DNA of 64,000 nucleotides from Phoronis australis. Taxonomy: Eukaryota; Phoronida; Phoronidae. The translations under genes were made by a program, and so were the position numbers. Positions 60,901 through 64,000 of the stretch are shown here, piece by piece. The DNA lies in the NCBI GenBank assembly GCA_002633005.1, contig NMRA01000200.1, positions 60,430 through 124,429 of the forward strand, read 5' to 3'. How positions within the stretch are numbered: position 1 is the stretch's first letter; every line of letters starts with the position of its first letter. A model generated the notes under the pieces. That model ran no database searches and was not told the DNA's origin. It saw only the letters and a program-made list of their open reading frames with translations.

Positions 60901-60962
60901 GTCAACGCCACGGTTACCCCCAGGCTCCCCAACAGGAAGCCCAACTCCTGGACACCTGCATC
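19816..60962 (-). CDS. DIP2: DIP2 (disco-interacting protein 2) orthologue, 26 exons in window, 5' end outside
   Basis: Twenty-six exons read from high to low coordinate give 3408 nt, 1135 residues and a TAG stop, with every splice phase consistent. The product aligns throughout with the last roughly three quarters of metazoan DIP2 as I remember it, and ends QLDPIYVAYNM like vertebrate DIP2. It covers most of the first and all of the second adenylate-forming (ANL/FAAL-like) domain. The N-terminal DMAP1-binding region lies beyond 64000. Family knowledge: DIP2 proteins are cytoplasmic or mitochondria-associated regulators of selected diacylglycerol species and of neuronal branching; the first domain lacks a canonical nucleotide motif. 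Introns total about 38 kb and contain most repeats of the window, including one complete nested gene. Exons are listed in the three block entries. Confidence 0.95.
20098..22112 (+). mobile_element. Pearl/Helentron-like non-autonomous element, copy A, with core tandem repeats
   Basis: A head fragment at 20098-20190 (ACAAGAGCAACGCGGAGCGT then TGAAATGCGCCCAC) starts only 30 bp from the acceptor of the last DIP2 exon. After 270 bp without the repeat comes a tandem core at 20461-22002 and a tail of ACGG-type microsatellite (22003-22070) ending GACGGCATAATGCGTCCACA and a hairpin with GTGGGCGCAT. Head with a 6-bp stem hairpin, core repeats of about 150 bp, ACGG microsatellite and 3' hairpin is the layout of pearl-type (Helentron-derived HINE) elements of bivalves and echinoids. 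No ORF of the autonomous element is present. Confidence 0.7.
20665..21900 (+). repeat. Core higher-order tandem repeat: 451-bp trimers of about 150-bp monomers, CTCF-like site in each
   Basis: GCCACTAGG motifs start at 20675, 20836, 20981, 21125, 21286, 21432, 21577, 21738 and 21884, so spacings are 161, 145, 144, 161, 146, 145, 161 and 146. Three motif versions alternate: GCCACTAGGAGGCGCC, GGCCACTAGGTGGCGC and GCCACTAGGGGGCACA. Monomers share a diverged framework (GTAGTCGRATCC..., CCAAATTTCATGAAAATCC, GGTTTAGGAGATACAG). A shorter 25-bp ACTAAAATTGCCACTAGAGG array precedes it at 20470-20540. Confidence 0.9.
22499..22641. repeat. Minisatellite, 26-bp unit, about 5 copies
   Basis: The unit is TTTGATACAAAATACATTGT plus ACGATA. 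It lies in the last DIP2 intron. Confidence 0.95.
24744..25050. repeat. Tandem repeat, 97-bp unit, three copies plus partial
   Basis: Each unit runs from CTCATTCATAATTTGTCACT to CCACTAGATGGAGRCA. The unit ends with a GACCACTAGATGGAGG motif that again resembles a CTCF core. It lies in the DIP2 intron between exons 24158-24232 and 25177-25296. Confidence 0.9.
25886..26050. repeat. CA-rich low-complexity tracts
   Basis: Imperfect CA runs at 25886-25905 and 26000-26045, separated by mixed sequence. Open frames here are repeat translation. Confidence 0.8.
27113..27217. repeat. Direct duplication, two copies of about 53 bp
   Basis: The unit begins ACGTGTTCARGATGCAACAT and ends CATAATGAACATGACAT. 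It lies in the DIP2 intron between exons 25177-25296 and 28338-28585. Confidence 0.9.
27964..28149. repeat. Minisatellite, 30-bp unit, 6 copies
   Basis: The unit is ACATGCTGGTGTACCATTGG plus GCTTGACCAA. The length is a multiple of three, so both strands stay open over 80 codons; these frames are not genes. Confidence 0.95.
28911..28933 (+). repeat. Left arm of a 23-bp inverted repeat flanking the THAP/P2X7-like pair
   Basis: GTGACATGGTGTTGGGGAAC plus ACA. The inverted partner at 33231-33253 matches at 22 of 23 positions. The inner GTGTTGGGGAACAC is itself nearly palindromic. Confidence 0.5.
29023..30055 (+). pseudogene. THAP-domain gene remnant, two exons, inside a DIP2 intron
   Basis: Exon 1 is 29023-29268, followed by GTAAG. 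It starts MVHRCVCANYFNTIHVEGMS, continues FKF-stop-KDKHLAA-stop-WQVF, then after a frameshift shows EICSDHFEDGCFDDKHIMKV and ends GLIKR. This is the THAP zinc-binding domain (Cys, Cys, Trp, then CSDHF). Exon 2, acceptor TTTTCAG at 29715, continues in the matching phase (one early stop) through NKREAGDLEICLEI to a stop at 30055. Two stops, a frameshift and a Tyr where the second zinc-binding Cys is expected make it a pseudogene. THAP domains are DNA-binding and are often found in transposases and transposase-derived genes. No DDE catalytic region was recognised. Confidence 0.7.
30090..30241. mobile_element. Short non-autonomous DNA element with GTGGCAGATTT / GTGCGGATCCAGG ends
   Basis: The left end reads TAGTGGCAGATTTAGAGGGG. 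The right end, read inward, reads CAGGTGCGGATCCAGGATTT. The two are imperfect inverted repeats about 150 bp apart, with C-rich and G-rich interiors. It lies just after the THAP remnant in a DIP2 intron. Confidence 0.55.
31354..33230 (-). pseudogene. Remnant of a gene with a P2X7-C-terminus-like cysteine domain, two exons
   Basis: Exon 2 is 31354-31736 on the minus strand, behind acceptor TTGCAG. In one frame it reads CTWGNCQTTSVVEERVCC, then after a TAA a segment with GVLETAWLQYKSQYPDG, and after a TGA AYRQFQRWVHGHLGRTVRVV and IPACAVACIRAFYPPPGNEED. Cys-x-x-x-x-Cys...CC followed by the AYRQF-W-GHLGR and IPACAV-IR motifs is the pattern of the P2X7 intracellular ballast-like domain found in many expanded invertebrate and fish genes. 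Exon 1 (about 32969-33230) is acidic (DFSDDSDLSDEEVEV) and reaches a TGA exactly where the family has a conserved Trp before the cysteines, with donor GTGCGC in matching phase. Three in-frame stops mark it as dead. It has the same strand as DIP2 and is convergent with the THAP remnant. Confidence 0.65.
32600..32742 (-). mobile_element. tRNA-derived SINE
   Basis: On the minus strand from 32740, TGGCTCAGGGG matches a pol III A box and GGTTCGAATCC is a perfect B box. CAGG/CCTG forms the T stem and CAGTG/CACTG pair as acceptor remnants. A non-tRNA body of about 80 bp follows. It sits within the intron of the P2X7-like remnant. Confidence 0.7.
34079..35823 (+). mobile_element. Pearl/Helentron-like non-autonomous element, copy B, near full length
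   Basis: The head ACAAGAGCAACGCGGAGCGT at 34080, the core of diverged monomers, an ACGG-type microsatellite near 35740-35800 and the tail ATGACGGCATAATGCGTCCA are all present in order. Motif positions (GCCACTAGG or variants) are about 34169, 34312, 34469, 34584, 34726, 34868, 35029, 35182, 35330 and 35612, so monomers are again about 140-160 bp. The orientation matches copy A. It lies in the DIP2 intron between exons 33875-33966 and 37008-37138. Confidence 0.75.
36222..36690. repeat. Minisatellite, 26-bp unit, about 18 copies
   Basis: The unit is TATCAYTTCATTTCACTTTT plus CTCAAG. It is strongly pyrimidine-rich on the plus strand. Long frames over it are repeat translation. A G-run (36061-36074) lies just before it. 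Confidence 0.97.
37008..42780 (-). CDS. DIP2: DIP2 exon block 2: nine exons, end of domain 1 and start of domain 2
   Basis: Exons: 42653-42780, 42046-42130, 41630-41728, 40547-40682, 39848-39960, 39254-39497, 38337-38476, 37895-38056, 37008-37138. Visible residues 362-774. Landmarks: GGLIFICGSREGLMLSTGRR; AVEPMKFIYRGRIAVFSMKV; QWMSRVLQAVDSIHQVGVYC; PLGGIHLYETKKKFLEG; MCPHTCVTNLPKPRE; then domain 2 with QFLSEILRWRASTTPDHIIF, GDHVALVYPPGIDLIAAFYG, VPVTIRPPHPQNIATTLPTV, DTDDLPKKKLGAVYKAP and YLDFSVSTTGMLAGVK, the second domain's ATP-motif equivalent. Donors and acceptors are all GT/AG. Confidence 0.95.
40174..40290. repeat. Minisatellite, 32-bp unit, about 3.5 copies
   Basis: The unit is AACAATTAGACAGTTCAGGG plus CTTGGAATGACC. 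It lies in the DIP2 intron between exons 39848-39960 and 40547-40682. Confidence 0.9.
41049..41430. repeat. Minisatellite, 30-bp unit, about 12 copies
   Basis: The unit is AAACGTGTGTCACTAGAGGT plus GCGTTATGAC, with variants. A different direct duplication of about 59 bp (TAATCCAAGTCTTATTCCCA...) follows at 41437-41552, and a 28-bp triplicate (CTTAAGTGAAACAAACATAC...) at 41813-41883. Confidence 0.95.
42817..43197. repeat. Minisatellite, about 31-bp unit, about 12 copies, next to a DIP2 exon
   Basis: The unit is GTGATAGAAAACTGTGTATG plus ATGAAGACCAT. It starts 37 bp upstream (in gene sense) of the acceptor of exon 42653-42780, so it fills the branch-point side of that intron. Confidence 0.95.
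43586..43620 (+). repeat. Left terminal inverted repeat, outer copy
   Basis: GGGCTGTTCCAGTAAAATC followed by TGTATGGGAGGGGGG. About 160 bp of this end are repeated from 44520. An n at 43750 interrupts the first copy. Confidence 0.7.
43875..43985 (+). mobile_element. Possible tRNA-like SINE fragment
   Basis: GGTTCGATGCC near 43918 is a good pol III B box, and a weak A-box-like TTTGGCTGTGACC precedes it. Just before, a CAACCTACCAYTYATCGCAT motif occurs three times (43770-43875). Evidence is thin. Confidence 0.3.
44520..44685 (+). repeat. Left terminal inverted repeat and subterminal units, inner copy
   Basis: It has the same GGGCTGTTCCAGTAAAATC end as at 43586, followed by CCACCCATA and CCACCTATA units spaced by AT tracts. 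The flanking trinucleotide is TTA. Confidence 0.7.
45763..45768 (-). terminator. Polyadenylation signal of the SAM-domain gene
   Basis: AATAAA on the minus strand, about 120 nt after the SAM gene stop and still inside the inverted repeats, so the transcript could end within the element and inside the DIP2 intron. Confidence 0.5.
45890..50138 (-). CDS. SAM-domain protein, 3 exons, 123 aa, carried by the TIR element
   Basis: Exons are 50124-50138 (MSWKK), 46945-47014 (WNVDEVSDWLKKSGLGDLEN, then TFR) and 45890-46176 (EQGITGQVMDVLTDEELSTL, then IPMLGPRVLFKKA and a tail, stop TAG). Splice sites are GT/AG, phases agree and there are no internal stops. Residues 6 to about 60 form one complete SAM (sterile alpha motif) domain: W-x-VDEVSDWL, GL, F-x-EQGITG, LTDEEL, GPR, KKA. 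The rest, rich in Ser and Lys (SEGSKAQSSTPKS), has no known fold. SAM domains mediate protein or RNA binding and oligomerisation; the function here is unknown. A 3.1-kb intron follows the five-codon first exon. The gene lies between the inverted repeats, on the DIP2 strand. The downstream frame could be read through into further exons that I did not detect. Confidence 0.7.
47630..49460. other. SAM-gene intron with possible nested element and an n-joined duplication
   Basis: A block starting ACCGTATTCGCCGTAATAAC, with a run of C at 47680, looks like the end of another mobile element, but I could not find its partner. The 113-bp block 48765-48877 is repeated at 48879-48991 around a single n. 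The few differences suggest two alleles left unmerged. A minus-strand open frame across 48718-49050 exists only because of this duplication. Confidence 0.5.
50640..50800 (-). repeat. Right terminal inverted repeat with subterminal units
   Basis: Read inward from 50800 it matches the left end, then shows GGGTGG and TGGTGG units separated by AT tracts. On the plus strand these are CCACCCATAAATTTTTATTT and relatives, the same orientation as at the left end. Confidence 0.7.
51137..60962 (-). CDS. DIP2: DIP2 exon block 1: ten exons, first adenylation-like domain
   Basis: Exons, 5' to 3': 60839-60962, 57918-58021, 57272-57374, 56674-56738, 55391-55484, 54665-54784, 53797-53911, 52317-52456, 51869-52005, 51137-51217. 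Residues 1-361 of the visible protein. Landmarks: DAGVQELGFLLGSLGVTVAL at the start; AYIEYTFGKDGSVMGVTMTR (the position of the usual P-loop, degenerate); DFKKEIGLWHGILT; VKSRDMHWGLLAQ; LLVADGANPWSLTSCDSFLN, with the Trp split by an intron; CPCAACPEALTVSIRR; QDCGQVMPGAMMVVVKVEGQ; GTEYWGLTG; VRTGLLGFLGP. The first exon begins in phase 0 behind TCTAG. The preceding exon is not within 60963-64000. Confidence 0.95.
51633..51886 (-). repeat. Minisatellite derived from a DIP2 exon/intron junction, 40-bp unit, about 6 copies
   Basis: In gene sense, exon 51869-52005 ends AACAACACGTTCAGG and the intron starts GTTAGTAAC. The array repeats AACAACATGTTCAGAGTTAG plus TGACTGTGTTGCCCTCAATA, so each unit carries the last 15 exon bases, a GTTAGT donor and an AATAAA (ATTAAA in the unit next to the exon). 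The original junction is the first member of the array. Confidence 0.9.
52973..53140. repeat. Minisatellite, 21-bp unit, 8 copies
   Basis: The unit is AATGAACTGTCAGCTCTTTG plus T. It is a multiple of three and therefore open in several frames (CNELSAL repeats). It lies in the DIP2 intron between exons 52317-52456 and 53797-53911; not a gene. Confidence 0.95.
54309..54533. repeat. Minisatellite, 24-bp unit, about 9 copies
   Basis: The unit is CCTTACTTTACAYACWACTG plus CATG. Two sub-variants are grouped (ACACAACTG first, ATACTACTG later). It is open in three frames on the plus strand; not a gene. Confidence 0.95.
56848..57105 (+). repeat. Dispersed repeat, copy 1 of 2
   Basis: It shares with 62385-62640, in the same order, ACAAAATACCGTTT, AATAACTGG, GACAAAATTCTAATYAC, a GAATTRYG block and TTGGCTTGTACTGTA-like sequence. 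The 118-codon frame at 56786-57142 lies across it and shows no known motif, and copy 2 is not open. It is probably a non-autonomous transposon. Confidence 0.55.
58227..58282. repeat. Pyrimidine-rich tract in a DIP2 intron
   Basis: More than 50 bases of almost pure C/T (CTCTCCCACTCCCTTCCCCT...). It is purine-rich on the transcribed sense strand of DIP2. Confidence 0.85.
59203..59612 (+). mobile_element. Pearl/Helentron-like element, copy C, short and diverged
   Basis: The head AAAGCAACGCAACACAAAGT, then TTGAAATGAGCCCACGAATG, two to three decayed monomers (CATGGCGCAG, TTGCCACTATAGC) and a tail CAATATGCACCCGCATATGC. It is the same design as copies A and B, with the array almost lost. Confidence 0.6.
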
Positions 60963-61299
60963 CTAGAAGGTAACAACAACTTTTAGTCGTACAAAGGAAC
61001 AATTCAGAAGATATTACCATAAAACCTAATCAATTTCGGACAAAAAGGATTACCAAACTTGCCCTTTTTTATTTTTCAAAGGCCCCTGACATTGTTGCGT
61101 ATGCCCATAAATTTTCAAAATACTGTCTGGTGTTAACTGGCACACAGAGTTTGAATATGGAAAAAAAGTCCATTTGGTGCTAAATATCTTCTGAGAAAAA
61201 TGACTAAAATGAAATTTCACTTGTTCATTATATTTTATCTTCAATTGGTGAGATTTAACTGAAAACTTCAACTTTAGGTAAGTGCAAATAGTTTGGATA

Positions 61300-61625
61300 A
61301 AATGTCAATGCAATGGCTTACTACATTACGGAAAATATAATGCAATGGTTCACTACATTATGGAAAATAATGTGACTGCTATGGCTTACTACATTAGGGA
61401 AAATAATGTGAATCCAATGGCTTACTACATTAGGGAAAATAATGTGAATCCAATGGCTTACTACATTAGGGAAAATAATGTGAAACCAATGGCTTATAAC
61501 ATTACGGAAAATAACGTGAATCCAATGGCTTACTACATTAGGGAAAATAATGTGAATCCAATGGCTCACTACATTAGGGAAAATAATGTGAATCCAATGG
61601 CTTACTACCTTACGGAAAATGACTT
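61300..61625. repeat. Minisatellite, 36-bp unit, about 8 copies
   Basis: The unit is AATCCAATGGCTTACTACAT plus TAGGGAAAATAATGTG. It is a multiple of three, so long frames appear on both strands. Confidence 0.95.
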
Positions 61626-61786
61626 TACCACACAACAAACAGAGAACAAATGACCATGCACTAATAATGACTTTTAATGTCGGAGAGTCAGAGTATCAGA
61701 ATATAGCACACAGGTAACACTTTGTTTTTCTCTTTTTTTAAGGGAAAGTAGCTCCAAATAAATGCTCTGTCATTTCACAGTTCTAT

Positions 61787-61871
61787 ACCATAGCAACCAT
61801 CAGTTCAATACCATAGCAACTATCAGTTCAATACCATAGCAACCATCAGTTCTATACCATAGCAACCATCA
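61787..61871. repeat. Minisatellite, about 24-bp unit, 4 copies
   Basis: The unit is TACCATAGCAACCATCAGTT plus CAA, with small length variation. Confidence 0.85.
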
Positions 61872-62384
61872 GACAATGTTTTGAGAAAGTGTAGACATTC
61901 AAAAACAACCTTAGAAACCCTTTAAAAATAAAACGCTCACTCTTGGCAATTATTGTGTCCAAAATCGGTGACATTTTACCATAACAGGACCCCATTGGAC
62001 AACAAATTTGCACTTTTCTTTCTATGTTGTCATTATGCTTCTTACAATCAATCCCTTTCCCTCGGCCAGAAGAATGCTTCAAAAACAGACAGCAAAACCT
62101 AGCAGGAGCGGTTGAACAAATGGTTGGTGACATGCTTGTCAATATTCATTGATCCTTAATGACCACTGCTAATTAGGTCACTTGGGTTGTGTGACGAATG
62201 GATCCAACTTCCTCAATCAATTCATCAAATGGCTGCTTCATTGTCTTGAAAAAACACCATTTCATTCTATAAGCCTGGCAAGCACGCTGTCCCTGCTACA
62301 AATACATGACAAATTATTTAGTAATGGCGCCTAATCACAAACACTTTCCCACTATTCTATACAACCCATACGTACAGTACAAGA

Positions 62385-62640
62385 CAAAAATAATCATACA
62401 AAATACCGTTTCCGTTCGTGACGGTAATTCGTTGAACAGCACAAATAACTGGTAATGACTTAACTGCGCCGACAAAATTCTAATCACAAAATGCCTTGCC
62501 CATCTTACTAGCTCGTCATTCTAGCTCACGAGAAAAAATATTCTGAAGGTACATTTTGCTTCTGTACAGCTGCTATGACAGGGAATTATGAGTAATTTAT
62601 ATGAATACTTTTGACACGTACTGCATGTATCTTTATTTGC
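62385..62640 (+). repeat. Dispersed repeat, copy 2 of 2
   Basis: A diverged relative of 56848-57105: ACAAAATACCGTTTCCG, CACAAATAACTGG, GACAAAATTCTAATCAC and GGGAATTATGAGTAATTTAT occur in the same order and spacing. Confidence 0.55.
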
Positions 62641-63908
62641 ATATTCATGGCCATTAGCCCAAAGTACAACACGTGTTACACAAGTGGTTCCCCCTTTTGG
62701 AAGCATAGAATGCATATTTTACAACTGTGGTATCGCTATACTAAAAGTTGTGCCTACCACCAATTGAAACTTTTTGTTTTCTTGCAATATTTAAGAAACT
62801 AGCAATTGGCAACCCTATAACAGGGTATACTTCAGAAACTAGGAGTTGAGAAAAATCTATTCAAGTCAATTACATGTCATTTCTCCTGGTCACATGGCCA
62901 GGCATTTTGGTAAAAACATTTGAAAAGTACATCGATAAGGGGGAAAACTCCCATATTTTTAAACAGAATTTTTGAAATGATGTTAACGTAACCATAACAT
63001 TTACAGCACATACATTTTTTCAGAGGACATATTTACAGGCTTTCGAACAACTACCAGGCCCTAATTACGAGAGCACAGTGAATAAATTCAGCTTTTAGAT
63101 TCAATATTAAAACAACAACCAGTTTCAAGTGCTAAGCTGGCAATCCACGTATTTGACGGATAAAACCTCAACACACGCTGCAGGCAGCACTCTGGCAACC
63201 TTGACGCACTGTCTAAAATAACTTACATCGATTTCCATTCCACCAGCACTATTATAACAATAAATATACATTGGAAACATACAAACTTACTTTACTTAAT
63301 TAAAGGAGAATGCCACCCAAAAAACAACCTATTTTGTACCAATATAGATCCAGCAGTTCTACTCGACAACGGCATGTTCGGTTGCGTTACCTGACACCTG
63401 ACGGCAGACGGAGGTGTCGTAATTATCCAATGACGTCATTGTTTTCACACGCAGTCTTGGTGTCAGCTCATCACTTGAATTCATCGTTTAATCATCAAAC
63501 TTCGATGTAAAACCCTTAAAAATACACCGAGTTCTTATAAAAACGTGTTGTTTTATTTTGCTGTTACGGATTTATTGGTATTTGGTCACAGCGTAGCCTT
63601 ACAAAGTTCGGCAGGCCAATTTACCAAGGTCTGTAGCAGGAGTTTGGTGTCTATTCAGAGATAAATTCAAAGTATTCTTCCGTAAAATACAAACAAGAGA
63701 ACATAGATCTGTGTTGTTTAGACTTGTGATTTTTTGAGTCCTAAACACACAAAACGCTTGTTATCTCGGCCAGTGGCCCAGAACCCGATCATGCCCGTCT
63801 CGGCCGCCGGGACTGGCACGAACATAAACCAGCTTGAGTTGGAAACTTAACCTCCAGTCACGAAAAGACTATAATAGTAAGTCAAATAAATAATGTGCAC
63901 GTAATTAT

Positions 63909-64000
63909 TCAGGGCTCGACGCTATTAAAATCGCCAGGTCGCATTTTGCGACCTAGCCAAAATCCCAGGTCGCATTTTCAAAATCCAGCTCACATTCGTA
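63909..64000 (+). mobile_element. Possible end of a hAT-like element at the window edge
   Basis: CAGGGCTCGACGCTATTAAA resembles hAT-type termini (CAGGG start). It is followed by a repeated motif, CCAGGTCGCATTTTGCGACC then CCAGGTCGCATTTTC. The element continues past the window. Confidence 0.35.

Larger units (their letters stand above)
60963..64000. other. DIP2: DIP2 intron reaching the window edge; no upstream exon found
   Basis: I looked for the segment that precedes DAGVQELG in DIP2 proteins (the VPVPIEVPL region) and did not see it. The stretch holds two minisatellites, the second copy of a dispersed repeat (62385-62640) and unique AT-rich sequence. Confidence 0.55.

Overview
The window is animal nuclear DNA from a draft assembly. 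It is AT-rich and full of GT-AG introns, transposon relics and minisatellites, with a 126-base N gap (11843-11968) and single n joins at 43750, 48878 and 52684. The host genes and the repeat families suggest a marine invertebrate, possibly an invertebrate deuterostome such as a hemichordate, echinoderm or amphioxus. The species cannot be fixed from the sequence alone.

Layout. 0.17-2.6 kb holds a decayed LINE with reverse transcriptase. 2.6-8.4 kb is intergenic, with small inverted-repeat elements and a 40-bp minisatellite. 8.46-11.63 kb (+) is a four-exon ODF3/CIMAP1 (SHIPPO-type, sperm axoneme) gene coding for 248 aa. 11.6-19.5 kb is intergenic, with a duplicated assembly segment and a second LINE 3' fragment. 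From 60.96 kb down to 19.82 kb (-) lies the main gene, a DIP2 (disco-interacting protein 2) orthologue. I could place 26 consecutive coding exons with matching splice phases (3408 nt, 1135 aa plus stop). The N-terminal exons (DMAP1-binding region and start of the first adenylation-like domain) lie beyond base 64000. ODF3-like and DIP2 are convergent.

The DIP2 introns hold most of the accessory content. A 7.2-kb inverted-repeat-bounded element (43586-50800) carries an intact-looking SAM-domain gene. A pair of decayed convergent genes lies at 28.9-33.3 kb: a THAP-domain gene (+) and a gene with a P2X7-C-terminus-like cysteine domain (-). Three copies of a pearl/Helentron-like non-autonomous element contain about 150-bp core repeats, most carrying a CTCF-consensus-like motif. 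There are also a tRNA-derived SINE and more than a dozen minisatellites, one of which has amplified an exon end together with its 5' splice site.

The host genes do not form a pathway. The main biological interest is the cargo inside the introns: a transposon-borne SAM gene, arrays of CTCF-like sites at nucleosome-like spacing, and a splice-donor minisatellite.
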